A DNA stretch of 64,000 bases from Costus lasius (lineage: Eukaryota > Streptophyta > Magnoliopsida > Zingiberales > Costaceae), in assembly GCA_027563935.2 (NCBI GenBank), contig CM050449.1, positions 54,515,949-54,579,948 on the forward strand. The letters run 5' to 3'. The notes beneath the pieces are model-generated. The model was given only the letters and a program-made list of their open reading frames with translations, had not been told where the DNA came from and did no database searches. Both the position numbers and the translations under genes were made by a program. Of this stretch, positions 25,189-37,057 are shown one piece after another (position 1 is the stretch's first letter; every line of letters begins with the position of its first letter).

Positions 25189-25393
25189 CTTAGTTTTGTT
25201 AATATCAAAATAGTTGTTAGTATTACTAGACTAGGTTTTATTTGTTTTAGATTTAACTTTGTTTTTTTTTCCTTTTTGCAGGTTTTGTATTTTCACAGTT
25301 GTGACATAACTAAGAATTTCTAAAATTTGTGAATTTACTTGTGTTTTAGATTTTCTATTTTTGTTAGATATTCTGGAAAAAAAAATTTATTGA

Positions 25394-26686
25394 TTGGTGT
25401 TGGATTATCTCTCTGTTTTTGATAGATTTGAAGATATTTCTTTTAATTACAACTCTTGGGCAACTGAAAGGAGAGAGGAATACATGTCATACAAAGATGA
25501 TTCATCATGCACTATTCAAGATAAGTTAAATCAACTTTTAGACTCTTATAATCAACCGGCTATAACATCTTATTCTTCTATTAGATGTGATATTTGTGGA
25601 TATTTTGATCATTATTCCTCTGATTGCTAATTTTTAAATCCCAATTTATCATGGAATGAATTTGATCAATTGTATTCTGGATGGGAAAACCAAACTTCTT
25701 TTTATGATAATTGCTCTAATCATGTTTCTGAAACTTATTTTGAGGACACTGAAGAATCTAGGTTAGAAACTATGCTTGAAAAATTCATGTCAAATCAAAA
25801 CCAATTTATGAGAAGTCAAAATAAATAAATTGAGGATCTTATGGGAATAATAAGTCAACTTGCTTCTCGGGTAGAACCTTTAACTGCTAATTCTGAAATT
25901 TTGGAAACCCAGTTAGCACAACAAGCATGTTTATTTGAGTTTAAAACTGAAGAACTTGATTTAGAAAAATCTCCCTCTGATTATGATTGTTTTGAGATTG
26001 AGCCTTATGTGAATATTAATGAATCTCACTCTGATTTTGATGATTGTAAAATTGATTCTTCTGATAAATTGTTTATAAAAAAGTTTGAGAAAATTGATTT
26101 TGAAAAACCCTCTTTTGATGAAATCGATTCTTTTGATGTTGTATCATTTATGGTTAAATCTGATGAGTTTGATAAAGAGTTGGAAATTACAGACATTAAT
26201 GAGCCCCACTTTGATTTTGGTGTTATTGCTGAGATTAATGATAAGTCTTTTGTGGTTGACTCTGATTCTATTGATTCTGATAAATCTCATTATGATTTTT
26301 TGAATGATTCTGATTTCGACTCTTCTGATGATGAATTATTTGTGAAAAGACTTAGGGAAAATGATTTTGAAGAGTCTCACTTTGATTTTGATGATAATTT
26401 TGAAATTGACAAGTTATTTGATGAAGGGATTGAGGAAATTGATAAAGATTTGAATGTTACAAACACTGATGAATCTCACTCTGGTGTTTTGCCCATATCT
26501 TTTGTTGAATCTTTTGATGAATTTGAAAATTTGAGTTTTATTGAGGAATCTAATGAAAGACATAAAAATTATTTTCATGATCCAATGCTTATATCTTTTG
26601 ATCAAAGTCCTACTCTTATGGCAATCAAAAATATAAACTTGAAGAAAGGACTTATGATTTGCTTACTAACAAATTTAGGAAGATAA
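25394..26686 (+). pseudogene. Gag-like zinc-knuckle and acidic repeat protein
   Basis: One reading frame with three stops (TAA at 25628, 25826 and 25830 region). The first part (78 codons) ends in CDICGYFDHYSSDC, a clean CX2CX4HX4C zinc knuckle typical of gag nucleocapsid. The second part (25841-26686, 281 codons) is very rich in Asp, Glu and Ser and contains irregular repeats of the type ESH-x-DFD, SFDEIDSFD and KSHYDF, roughly every 40-60 residues. It starts with a Leu/Glu-rich segment (LASRVEPLTANSEILETQL) that could form a coiled coil. The function of the acidic part is unknown. A protein of this size without pol fits a non-autonomous element carrying only a gag-derived ORF. Confidence 0.65.
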
Positions 26687-26874
26687 TTGAATATCCTTTT
26701 AGTAGAGTTGAAAATTTTGAATATATTGATTTCTGCATATTTAAGAAAGCCACTTTGATTGTGATTTATATGCAATTCTGGATTTTTGGATTAGTGGCTA
26801 AAATTTTTGGACAAAGGAAATACAAAAAATTATTTGCTATTTACTTTGGTATTGATTCACCTGTTTCACCATGA
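26659..26874 (+). pseudogene. Short ORF before the post-pol hairpin
   Basis: 71 codons in a different frame from the acidic ORF. It contains a hydrophobic stretch (LIVIYMQFWIFGLVAKIFG) that could span a membrane. It ends at TGA just before the GGTC...GGGAGGCAACCCAA block, the position where pol ends in the Athila fragment at 43993. No family is recognised; it may be only the frameshifted end of an older ORF. Confidence 0.4.
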
Positions 26875-26886
26875 TTTTTGAGTTTT

Positions 26887-26933
26887 GGTCAAGCTATGGA
26901 CCTAAAATTAACGCTTCTTGGGAGGCAACCCAA
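26887..26933 (+). other. Conserved post-ORF hairpin block (Athila type)
   Basis: GGTC/GACC (26887-26890 with 26899-26902), then TTGGG, loop AGGCAA, CCCAA (26918-26933). The homologous block in the Athila-like fragment lies at 44008-44054 with the stem ATGGG/CCCAT. Confidence 0.75.
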
Positions 26934-27009
26934 GCATTATCACTTAGCTTACTTTATTTTAATTTTCTTTTAGGACTAATTTTTACAATTTTTTCTGTAG
27001 GAATCGAGA

Positions 27010-27380
27010 TTTGGCGCGAAATTACGGCACTACCGTAATATTAATCCTAGTTATTCTTAACTAGAGAGTTTTAACCCGTTACGGTACTGTCGTCAATTTC
27101 TTTACGGTACTGTATTTTGTGACAAAATCCTCCCGAGAGTTAAGTCATTTTACGACCATACCGTAAATTTGTTTAAGGTGCCGTAATTTTTGAATTTTTG
27201 AAATTTTGAAATTTTAAATTTGTGAATTTTGAATTTTTTGAATTTTGAAAAAATAAAAAATTCTGTGACTGATTTTATGGCAGTACTGTATGATTGTTTA
27301 TGGTGCCGTATTCCTGTATAATCTGACCCGAGCGATTTTGTGCATTACGGCACTACCGTAGAGAACATTATGCCCGTAAT
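27010..27380 (+). repeat. Paired-palindrome array in the internal region
   Basis: At least four units with ttacggcactaccgtaa or close variants paired with ttacggt-type half-sites, for example 27024, 27083 and 27345. Same motif as in the LTRs of this element. Confidence 0.7.
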
Positions 27381-29139
27381 TTTTGAACTGCTTTATGCTT
27401 ATCAGAGTAGGTGTATTCTCGCTGCGATTTTAAGAATCTAGGTCACGAAAATTTTTGATCTTTGGCACCATCACGAAGTACTCATCTTTGTCTATCATCT
27501 AGATATTTTTTCTGAATTTTAAAGTCCATGGATCATTCTAAAACCCGTAGCAACTTTTCGATTCTAATAAATTTCTACAGTAGTTTTTTCTGACTAATCT
27601 GATTAGCACTTTTGCTGCTACAATTTAAGATGTTTCGATGACTTGGAAACCTGATTTTTCGTATGGAATATGAAGAACACGTGTCTTTTTATCTTGTGGA
27701 TTAATTGTTTTCATGATTTTATTCTCTGATCATTTTAGGACACATGGTAACTTTTTGAATCTGATTAACTTTTGTGCAGTTTTGTAATCTGAGTAGCCTT
27801 CTTTCTGTTGATACCCTAAATTCCTAACAGATTTTGATCCTTTAATTTTCATACGTCTGAAAAGAACATATCTTATTCTACAACTTGGTTCTGTCCATTT
27901 TCTATTTGGATCAATTAATTTTATTCTAGAGTATGGCTACTTTTCATAAAAAATTGAAAAAGTGCTTGGTTTGCTTTCTACTTGTTATTGCTTCTTTTGA
28001 CTCCAGATTTAGAAATCTTTAAGAGCAACTGTCTTCCACCACTAGCCACCATTGCATCTGCCTCTGACATCACTGTTTCTAGCCGTCGACACTGGATTAT
28101 ACCATCTGCAGATTCTTACTTCTTCTACTACCTCTTATTCTATTGATCTTATTTATTTATGCAGCAGACACTTCATTGGTGACTGAATTTTTTATCCATG
28201 TAGCATTGTTTTTGGCACCCACCGGTCAACAATCTCACCTCCAGTACTGTATTCTCTAGCATGCCACTAGAGATTACTCACTATACTGTCGGCACCATCA
28301 CCATCATTGCTAGCAGCTCTTCAGCTAGCCTCTGTTCTACTTCTGCTTCTTAGCTGCATCAGCTTTTTCCACCAGCACTCTTCTAGACCATCGATGATAT
28401 CTCTGATTCTTCTTTAAGAAAATTATTTTTAACATTATTATTTTTAGAGACTATTTTTAGACTGAGCCTTATGTACCTTAAATTGTGCAGGTAAAATTTT
28501 CAAAAGGCACATCTTTGGACCTTGCAGCATTTGCCCGACATTATTTTTGGTCTGAGCCTTATATATTTTCGGTCAGAGCTTCTTATATAGTTTTATGAGT
28601 ATCGTTTGCACCCTCTTGTGATTTGATATGATTATCTACACCTTTCTTCTTCTAAAAATTCTATCACCCTTTGCATTGTTCGAGCCTTATGTGATTATAA
28701 GGTTGCTTGCCTCTATCATGTTACACTTTTGACTATGACTATATAAGCTTGATACTTCACACCTTTTGCATTGATGATAATATTTTTGAGGTTTAAATTT
28801 TTTATGACTCCATGTGATGAGAGATAGGTAGATTTTTATTATATATCATGATGAATGTTCATGCATGCATGCCTATGAATGGAGATATACCTATTATGCT
28901 GAATTTATTTCTTCAATATATATCTACTTGTTGAAATTCTTCATTGATTGATGCATAAAGTTTCTTGGGTAGGTATGTTGTTTGATGAATGCAATCCAAG
29001 AGTAAAGCATCTTACTTGAATAAAATGAGCATATGAGTGTAATTTTTGAATTGATGTCAATTGATTAACCTAGTTGATGGTTAGTCTATTCTACTATTTG
29101 TTGGGAAGGAAGTTTCCAAGATCCACAAAAATAGTGAGA

Positions 29140-29317
29140 GACTCCCCTACTTGGCACAGTGTAAAATTGACAGTGGTACCAAAGGACATGGGTTGAAGTC
29201 TATAAAAAGAGAGAGAGAAAAAGAAAATGACTCCTCTACTTGGCACTGTGTAAAATTGACACTGGTACTGAAGATAAGAGTTGAAGTCCAAATAAAAAAT
29301 TATATATGTATCTATGT
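29140..29317 (+). repeat. Two-copy 89-base tandem repeat
   Basis: Units start at 29140 and 29229 with gactcc(c/t)ctacttggcac, followed by tgtaaaattgaca. Related wording (ctaacttggcactgtcgata) occurs in the Athila fragment near 56127. Confidence 0.75.
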
Positions 29318-29451
29318 GGGTACATGTCAAAAAAAAAGAGAAGAGGAAGAAAAGTAGTAAAGAACAAAAAAAAATAATGTGGAAAAGATTTTGGATATCA
29401 TATTCCTGTAAACAAAGGTAAGATAAATTTAAACTGAAAATTGGGTGAAAT

Positions 29452-32309
29452 TGTCACATCCCGTTATCTTAACCCCAAACAAGCAACACAAGTCATAGAG
29501 AAACAGGATGTTATCATACAAGATCGATTCACATGCTAGGTAAAACCAAGTTCAAGAAAACACGATCTGAAAATTTTCGAGAAATCCATACAAAAATCTC
29601 CACGAATCATAATTTCACAAATGTACCTACCACCACGCAATACTTGCACTAGACATATGCAAGTCAACAGTTATATCAAAGCCACATAAAATCCATAAAA
29701 TCCATAAAGGTACCTGCCACCAGGCAATACTTGCACTAGACATATGCAAGTTCACATTTATATCAAATCCGATTGCAAAAATACCAATCGACTCAAAATG
29801 AGAACCAAAGTCACAATATCGATTTTATAAGTTCATAACTAACATCAATGATACCAAACACCGAAACCAGGCCAAAGCCCGCGGTGACACAAAAATCAAA
29901 ATCTTAAACTGCCACAACCGGCAACACAAGTTCACATAGTTCACATAGTTCGCATAGTCCGGCCACAACCGGCCCCAGATAATTAAGCACAAAAGTCTTA
30001 TCACAACATCCATATAAAATGCTAACTAGTACTGCGCCCCTGCTCTACACCTGAAAATATTGAGGGGTGAGCTACACAGCCCAGTGAGTGGATAGTCTCA
30101 ATCGACCATCCACAACATACAATCAAAGATACATGCAGATTATTTTAAAAAAACATTTAGCAGAACATCATGTTAACATATCACAAAAACAAAGAACAGA
30201 ACTCATATAAAACAATCAGGTGTAAACTGCTAAGACATCATTGTCACCAAAGAGTAACCAGGGTTCTAGAGCTATACTCTAAACCAACTAATGACTTAAT
30301 TGACCTAGTTGTCCAGCATAATCAATAGTGACCATTATGGTCCAACCCGGCTTTGGCCTAAGCACTGGGAGAAGCCTGCAAATCACATGCAACATATATA
30401 CATGGACAGTGTGTAGACTCAAGAGGTAATCACCACGCGGTCAAGATGTGATACCTTGATCTACACCACCCCATAATCACAAAAATCTAAGCGTCTAAGA
30501 GTGATGACATCAAGAGGTGGCCCCTGTCCGACCAAGACATGGCACTTTGCGTCTTATATCACTCGTTCTCCCAAAGGGTTCCTTAACTGGACAACACCAG
30601 ACACATCTTATATCTTATTTCACAAAAGTGGACTCCTAAGTGTCAACTAAACTCTAGGATAGTCATTTTTATCACAATAATCACATCAGGCAGGCTGAAC
30701 AACAACCCCCTCACATATCACAATACAGGGCTGAAATCTCCAACCCTTAACATATCACATATAGACTATCCCCTTGAGTACTCAGTTACACTTAGCCTTA
30801 GTCCTAACCATTCCATGACCACAACACATATTATTCGAAAATCACATAACCACATAATATTCGAAAATCACATAACCACATAATATTCAAAAATCACATA
30901 ATCACATAATATTCAAAAATCACATAATATTTTATAGAGTCCTTAGATTTCATGCTGATCAGTTCAGTATAATCATGCTAAGTTATCACCCAAAGTTATC
31001 AATCAATATTTCATGTCATTACTTTCTGCATACACCATTCAATTAAAAATACATAATAATACAGAAAATTCACTAAATTTCGTTCACAATTAACATAAAT
31101 GCAGAATATCACATATTCATAGTTTTCTACTAGTTCTGATAACAAAAGACAGAAATACCCCTAGTTCAAAGTTTAAGTCATACACGAAAAGTTATCCAAA
31201 AATTTCGTAAAAATATTCATTACGTCCCTCATGATCCCTAGATTCGTAATTTCAAGTTTTCCCCAATTTTAACTAGGAAATTTACCGAATTACCCCTAGG
31301 TCAATTTCAGTCAACAGAAACTTTTATTTCTAAAAATTCCCAAAAAAATACAGTAGAATCCTCATATACCTAATTTCATGAATATCAAGTTTTCCCCAAT
31401 TTTTACCCATGCATTTGGACGTAATTTCATGAAGAAGGGTCGAAATTCTCCTTCAAGCCCTAATCTTCATGCAATTGAAATTCTAAAGCTACATACATGT
31501 TTAATCAAAGTCCAATTTAGGATTAAGAGTCTTAAAAACGAAAAGCCCTAATTTTCATGCAATCTAGGGTTTCGAAAATTTGGGAAAAACAAGGAAAACA
31601 TGTACAATTGAAATTAAGAGATCATGCCATACTCCTATGCATTAATCTTCTCTAAAACAAGCAATGCATCCAATTTTCGTGAACTAGGTGAAGGAGAACA
31701 TCCACTCACCTCAACCGTGAACACCAAGATGAAAAAAAAACTCTCTTACAAACTCGTCTAAGGCCTTGAAAGACGCCACCAATCACCCAAGAACGCCGGC
31801 CAAGGGAGAAGAAAGAAAGGAAATTTCGCCCAAGCCTCCAAGAATCGCCCAAGCCTTCAAGAAAATCGCCAACTTCTTTGCCCTAGCCGTCCACCTCTTA
31901 GATTTTCGATTTTTAACTTTTAAACCCGCTAACCAATTAATCCAAATAGGGTTTAACCCACTAACTAATTAATTCAAATCCATCTAATTTAAGTGCAAAC
32001 CCAATAACTAATTAATTTAACCATTAACTAACAATTAACCATTCACTTAAACGAAAATCCAATAAGGATTTAATTAATATCCAATAAGGTCTAATTAATT
32101 AACCAATAAGCTCTAATTAATTAACTTAAAATTAACAACCAATAAGCTCTAATTAATTAACTTAAAATTAACAACCAAAGAGCCAGTTAATTAACATCCA
32201 ATAAGCTAGTTAATTAACATCCAATACTGCTTAACGTAATATTCATAGTCAATGATTTTATTTAAATCAAAATAATACTTACCAGGACTTAAGATCCTTG
32301 GATCTTACA
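29452..32309 (-). repeat. 3' LTR of the Tekay element
   Basis: TGTCACATCCCG...GGATCTTACA on the plus strand. It contains an 87-base tandem duplication (from 29623 and 29710), a four-copy 26-base repeat (30833-30936) and an AT-rich repeat of ccaataagctctaattaatt type (about 32070-32225). Confidence 0.95.
30833..30936. repeat. 26-base tandem repeat, four copies
   Basis: Unit attc(g/a)aaaatcacataac, starting at 30833, 30859, 30885 and 30911. The same array lies at 38439-38542 in the other LTR. Confidence 0.85.
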
Positions 32310-32322
32310 TCCCTCCCTCCTT
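32310..32322 (-). other. Polypurine tract of the Tekay element
   Basis: tccctccctcctt on the plus strand, that is aaggagggaggga in the element sense, directly next to the 3' LTR. Confidence 0.85.
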
Positions 32323-32338
32323 AAAAAGCTTTAGTCCT

Positions 32339-35167
32339 CTAAAGCTCAGCATTCATATCATCAAAAAGATAAGCATAAAACTTCCTCATATCCGCTTCAG
32401 TCTCCCAAGTTGCCTCCTCAACCGACTGATTTCCCCAGATAACCTTTACCAAAGGTATAGACTTGTTCCTCAGAACCTTATCCTTTCTATCAACAATCCG
32501 GAGAGGTCTTTCTTCAAAGGTCAAATCACTCTGAATCTGAAGAGGTTCCAATTCCAATACATGAGATGGATCAGGATGATATTTCCTCAAGGCAGAAACA
32601 TGGAACACATTATGCACATGATCCATAGCAGGAGGTAAAGCTAACCTGTAAGCCACTGTACCAACTCTCTCAATAATGTCAAAAGGGCCTACAAACCGAG
32701 GGCTCAACTTGCCCTTTTTGCCAAACCTCATAACACCCTTAGTAGGTGACACCTTTAAGAAAACATGATCCCCTACCATAAACTCCAAGGGACGACGACG
32801 GTCATCAGCATAACTCTTCTGTCTGTCCCGAGAAATCTTCAGTTTATTCTGTATCTCTCTGACGTTATCAGTAGTCTCCTGAACTGCATCAGATCTCAAA
32901 ATCATTCTGTCACCAGTTTCCTCCCAACACAAGGGAGTCCTACACCTTCTTCCATACAAAGCCTCATATGGAGCCATCTGAATACTGGAGTGGAAGCTAT
33001 TATTATAAGTGAACTCTATCAAAGATAGATCCCGATTCCACTCGGAACTCCAATCAACCACATAAGCTCTCAACAGGTCTTCTAGAGTCTGTATAGTACG
33101 CTCCGTCTGGCCATCAGACTGAGGATGGTATGCTGTACTAAAACTCAACTTAGTACCCAAACCCTCCTGTAAGCTCTTCCAAAACCTGGACAGAAACCGA
33201 GAGTCCCTATCAGACACAATATCAACAGGCACTCCATGCAGTCTGACTATCTCGTCAATATACAATCTAGCCAGCCTCTCTAAAGGATAAGTCATCTTGA
33301 TCGGAAGAAAATGGGCTGATTTAGTGAGTCTATCAACAATCACCCAAATAGCATCATGACCCAATCTGGTCCTGGGCAAACCACACACAAAGTCCATACT
33401 GATGCATTCCCACTTCCACTCAGGAATAGGAAGGGGCTGCAACAAACCACCAGGTTTCTGGTGTTCAGCCTTTACCGTCTGACAGGTTAAACACCTAGAG
33501 ACAAAATCAACTACCTCTTTCTTCATACCCGGCCACCAAAAGCTTTTCTTGAGGTCCTGATACATCTTAGTCATGCCAGGATGTAGAGAATATTTGGAAT
33601 TATGGCTATCCTCCAATATTTCTTTCCTCAAGCTTGGTTCCTCAGGGACACACACCCTTCCACGAAACCGAAGAACACCATCATCAGACAAGCTAAAATC
33701 CTGAACTGTACCCGCAACCAAACTATCCCTGATCTGAACTAATTTCGGATCCACTGACTGCTGATCTCTGATTTTCTGCAACAAAGCAGACTGTACTCTG
33801 AGGAAAGCCACATAACCCGACTGAACTCTAGGAGAAACACTGATCCTGAGATCTCTGAACTCCTGCAATAACCGCCACTCACTGACCCGTAGTTCCGCTA
33901 CTGAAGTAACTGGATGTCTGCTCAGTGCATCAGCCACTACATTGGCTTTTCCAGCCTGATACTGAATAGTGAAGTCATAGTCTTTGATCAACTCCATCCA
34001 TCTTCTTTGTCTCATGTTCAACTCCTTCTGAGTGAAGATGTACTTGAGACTCTGGTGATCAGTGAACAGATCAAACTCTTGACCCAACAAATAGTGACGC
34101 CATATCTTCAGAGCAAAGACCACGGCCGCCAACTCTAAGTCATGAGTAGGGTAGTTCAACTCATACTCCTTCAGTTGTCTCGAAGCATAGGCTACCACAG
34201 AACCCTTCTGCATCAAGACACAACCCAACCCCTTGCCTGAAGCATCCGTATAGACAGTAAACCTTTCCCCATCACTAGGAATAATGAGGATCGGTGTACT
34301 AGTCAACCTCCTCTTCAGTTCCTGAAAGCTCTCTTCACACTTGTCATCCCAATTAAACTTGGCCTCCTTTCTGGTCAATTTAGTTAAAGGACCCGCCAGC
34401 TTGGAGAATCCCTCAACAAACCTCCGGTAGTAACCTGCTAAACCCAGGAAACTTCTGATCTCAGTAGCACTAGTCGGTCTTCCCCAATTAAGGATGGCTT
34501 GCACTTTAACTGGATCCACAGACACCCCCTGACCAGAAATCACATGCCCAAGGAAACTGATCTTTTCTAACCAGAACTCACACTTACTAGCCTTGGCATA
34601 TAATCGGTTTTTCCTCAGGATCTCCAGCACTCTGCGTAAGTCACTGACATGATCCGAAGTAGTCCGAGAGTACACCAAGATATCATCTATGAAAACCACC
34701 ACACAAGAATCGAGCAATTCATGAAATACCCTGTTCATCAAATCCATGAAGACAGCAGGTGCATTCGTCAGTCCAAAAGGCATAACTAGAAATTCAAAAT
34801 GCCTATACCTGGTCCTGAAAGCAGTCTTAAATATATCCTCATCCTTTACCCTAAGCTGGTAATACCCTGATCTCAAATCAATTTTAGAGAACACTGTAGC
34901 TCCCTGTAATTGATCAAATAGATCATCAATTCTGGGGAGAGGATACTTATTCTTGATAGTCACTTGGTTCAGTTGCCTGTAGTCTATACACATCCTCAGG
35001 GTTCCATCCTTCTTCTTTACGAACAGCACTGGTGCTCCCCAGGGAGAAGCACTAGGCCGGATGTAACCTTTTTCCAGCAATTCCTCCAGTTGCTTCTTAA
35101 GTTCAGCCAACTCTGAGGTAGCCATGCGGTAAGGAGCTCTGGAGATAGGTGCAGTACCTGGCACCAA
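32339..35167 (-). CDS. pol: Tekay RT-RNase H-integrase-chromodomain
   Basis: 942 open codons from the first Met after a premature [22 protein letters not shown] near residue 52, MPFGLTNAP near 130, catalytic [10 protein letters not shown] near 160. RNase [17 protein letters not shown] near 305, TDHQSLKYI near 370. Integrase: zinc region with [11 protein letters not shown] and CLTCQTVK (H-H-C-C) near 525-570, core Asp in SMDFVCGLP and SDRDSRF, Glu in [10 protein letters not shown]. The last 80 residues hold a chromodomain ([20 protein letters not shown], then EEATWE), which in chromoviruses directs integration to marked chromatin. All catalytic motifs are present. The real product would be a fusion with the gag-protease part upstream; the Met at 35167 is only the first after the stop. 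Confidence 0.95.
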   Translation of the reverse strand: MVPGTAPISRAPYRMATSELAELKKQLEELLEKGYIRPSASPWGAPVLFVKKKDGTLRMCIDYRQLNQVTIKNKYPLPRIDDLFDQLQGATVFSKIDLRSGYYQLRVKDEDIFKTAFRTRYRHFEFLVMPFGLTNAPAVFMDLMNRVFHELLDSCVVVFIDDILVYSRTTSDHVSDLRRVLEILRKNRLYAKASKCEFWLEKISFLGHVISGQGVSVDPVKVQAILNWGRPTSATEIRSFLGLAGYYRRFVEGFSKLAGPLTKLTRKEAKFNWDDKCEESFQELKRRLTSTPILIIPSDGERFTVYTDASGKGLGCVLMQKGSVVAYASRQLKEYELNYPTHDLELAAVVFALKIWRHYLLGQEFDLFTDHQSLKYIFTQKELNMRQRRWMELIKDYDFTIQYQAGKANVVADALSRHPVTSVAELRVSEWRLLQEFRDLRISVSPRVQSGYVAFLRVQSALLQKIRDQQSVDPKLVQIRDSLVAGTVQDFSLSDDGVLRFRGRVCVPEEPSLRKEILEDSHNSKYSLHPGMTKMYQDLKKSFWWPGMKKEVVDFVSRCLTCQTVKAEHQKPGGLLQPLPIPEWKWECISMDFVCGLPRTRLGHDAIWVIVDRLTKSAHFLPIKMTYPLERLARLYIDEIVRLHGVPVDIVSDRDSRFLSRFWKSLQEGLGTKLSFSTAYHPQSDGQTERTIQTLEDLLRAYVVDWSSEWNRDLSLIEFTYNNSFHSSIQMAPYEALYGRRCRTPLCWEETGDRMILRSDAVQETTDNVREIQNKLKISRDRQKSYADDRRRPLEFMVGDHVFLKVSPTKGVMRFGKKGKLSPRFVGPFDIIERVGTVAYRLALPPAMDHVHNVFHVSALRKYHPDPSHVLELEPLQIQSDLTFEERPLRIVDRKDKVLRNKSIPLVKVIWGNQSVEEATWETEADMRKFYAYLFDDMNAEL

Positions 35168-35188
35168 CTCAATGCCAAACTCTACCTC

Positions 35189-36931
35189 TCAAATTGGTGG
35201 CAAGCCTGAAAATTCTTCAGAGAACACATCAGGAAACTCTTTCACCACCGCCATCTGAGTCAAATCAGGAGTAGAATCATCCTGCACCTTAACATGCGCA
35301 AGATAACCCTTGCACCCACTAGCAAGTAACTTCCTGGCCTGCAGGAAAGATATCACATGCGGTCCTTGGTCTGACACTAGACCTCTCACAAAAATCCGAT
35401 TCTCATCTAGCAGATTCAAGGTGATTACTTTCTCAAAGCAATCCACAGTGGCATGATGTGAGGATAACCAATCCATACCTAGGATGACATCATAGTCTTG
35501 CATGTCTAAGAGGATTAGATCTACAAGAAACTCATAACCCTCTACATGCACTACACAATCAGCACAAACAGTATCTGTAGATAATGATTTTCCTAAGGGA
35601 GTACTCACAGACACAACATAATCCATCACCTTAGGCAATACAGGTAAACATGCAGCAAATCTAACAGATACAAAAGATAAATTTGCACCAGGGTCAAATA
35701 AGATGCGAGCTAACTGATCAAATACAAATAAGGTACCTTCCACGACGGATCGGGAAGCTCGTGTATCCTTCTCAGCCACGGCATAAACTCGAGTTTGGAC
35801 TGTAGGCTTATCTGCGCCTCTCTGCTGCATCTCAGGTTCTTTGCAGTCCTTGACCATGTGCCCAGGTTTCTTACACCTGAAGCACACACCATTCTTTTTA
35901 TAACAGTCCTTCATTAGATGTCCCTTGAGCCCACAATAATGACAATTCCGGTCCTCTGTGATACTGTTCTTTACATCCCTGGTATCCCTGAACTGCTGCG
36001 GTGCATCCCTGGACTGCTGCGGTGCCTTGTAAGAGTAAGGCTTATACCTGCTCTTCTTGTAGTCCTTATGCCTAGGGTACTTCTTACCCTTGCCGCCATT
36101 ACCATACTGAGGAGCCGCCGCCTCAGCTGCAGGAACCACCGTCACGGCCACACTAGAACTCCTCTCAGATATGTACCTCTCAATGGTGCGTGCTCGTCCA
36201 ACAGTCTCAACGTAAGTCTCCAAGTGCTGAGCACCAACCTGCTCCCGAATGTCCCATCTGAGACCTCTGAGAAACTTGGTAGCCCTCCTCTTTTCAGTGT
36301 TTATCAGGTGAGGGGCATACTTTCCCAACTTAGTGAACCGTAACTCGTACTGGTCCACAGTCATATCACCCTGCTCCAGATGAATAAATTCCACCTCTCG
36401 GTCCTCCACCAAGCTATCGGGGAAGTACTTCTCATTAAATTGAGACAAGAAATAGGTCCAATTTACTGTTTCATGTCTTTCTTCAGCAAGCCTCACCACG
36501 CCCTTCCACCACTCATCTGCGTCACCACGCATCATATAGGTGGTCAGACACAGCTTGTCCTCATCCGAGCAACGCATGACTTGGAAAATCTTTTCCAAGA
36601 CCAACTGCCAGTTCTCTGCAGTACTTGATTCTGAGCCCCCATAAAAAGAGCTAGGACCCAGTTTCTGGAATTCACTCACAAGTGAGGCATAGCGCCTGTG
36701 AGTGTCCTCCTGAGAGTCAGTCCCCACCCCTCGAGTAGTAGTCTGGGATCTCTCCTGAGTCAATTGCTGCTGCGCTTCTTGATGCTCAGTCTGTTGCTGC
36801 TGCAACATCTGAGCTTGCCTCTCTATCATGGCACCCTGTTGCTGTACCATGCCTGTCAGAGTCGCAATGGCTCTCGTGAGATCCGAGGTCTGCTCACCCT
36901 CACTGCTAGCATTTCCTCTGGATCGCACCAT
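35189..36931 (-). CDS. gag: Tekay gag-protease ORF ended by a premature stop
   Basis: 580 codons. Starts MVRSRGNASSEG, 111 bases after the primer site. A Gln-rich segment (QQQGAMIERQAQMLQQQQ) is a likely coiled coil. The capsid-like region has TAENWQLVLEKIFQVM, DEWWKGV and LSQFNEKYFPDSL. Two CCHC zinc knuckles follow: CHYCGLKGHLMKDC near residue 330 and CFRCKKPGHMVKDC near 350. The protease has LFDPGANLSFVS near 410, with D-P-G where D-S/T-G is usual, and VILGMDWLSSHHA later. The ORF ends at TGA (35189-35191) after FSGLPPI; the RT frame is in phase after it. The change is C to T at a CpG, typical of methylated DNA. Otherwise the frame is undamaged. Confidence 0.93.
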   Translation of the reverse strand: MVRSRGNASSEGEQTSDLTRAIATLTGMVQQQGAMIERQAQMLQQQQTEHQEAQQQLTQERSQTTTRGVGTDSQEDTHRRYASLVSEFQKLGPSSFYGGSESSTAENWQLVLEKIFQVMRCSDEDKLCLTTYMMRGDADEWWKGVVRLAEERHETVNWTYFLSQFNEKYFPDSLVEDREVEFIHLEQGDMTVDQYELRFTKLGKYAPHLINTEKRRATKFLRGLRWDIREQVGAQHLETYVETVGRARTIERYISERSSSVAVTVVPAAEAAAPQYGNGGKGKKYPRHKDYKKSRYKPYSYKAPQQSRDAPQQFRDTRDVKNSITEDRNCHYCGLKGHLMKDCYKKNGVCFRCKKPGHMVKDCKEPEMQQRGADKPTVQTRVYAVAEKDTRASRSVVEGTLFVFDQLARILFDPGANLSFVSVRFAACLPVLPKVMDYVVSVSTPLGKSLSTDTVCADCVVHVEGYEFLVDLILLDMQDYDVILGMDWLSSHHATVDCFEKVITLNLLDENRIFVRGLVSDQGPHVISFLQARKLLASGCKGYLAHVKVQDDSTPDLTQMAVVKEFPDVFSEEFSGLPPI

Positions 36932-37042
36932 CTTAAATTCCTACACACACATACTAAAGTTAGGAATGCAAACATAAGCCTATTAGGTGTCTAGCAATAC
37001 ACAATCATGTTTTCCCCCGAACTAAGTTTTAGCTAGCCAACT

Positions 37043-37054
37043 GCTCTGATACCA
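37043..37054 (-). other. Primer-binding site of the Tekay element
   Basis: gctctgatacca on the plus strand is TGGTATCAGAGC in the element sense, three bases from the 5' LTR. Initiator-Met tRNA primer. Confidence 0.92.
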
Positions 37055-37057
37055 TTC

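Larger units (their letters stand above)
26934..29451 (+). other. Non-coding 3' region of the Asp-primed element
   Basis: AT-rich and without a credible ORF. It holds a palindrome array at 27010-27380 (ttacggcactaccgtaa and variants), a T/A-rich stretch, a CA/CT-rich section (28030-28400) and a two-copy tandem repeat at 29140-29317. It resumes at 39921-40166 after the Tekay insertion. Confidence 0.7.

Noticed and set aside
28020..28400. CA/CT-rich stretch looking like coding or exon sequence
   Set aside because: Stops in all frames; lies in the non-coding 3' part of the Asp-primed element.
31766..31972. 68-codon ORF present twice (also 39372-39578)
   Set aside because: Antisense inside the Tekay LTRs; no family match.
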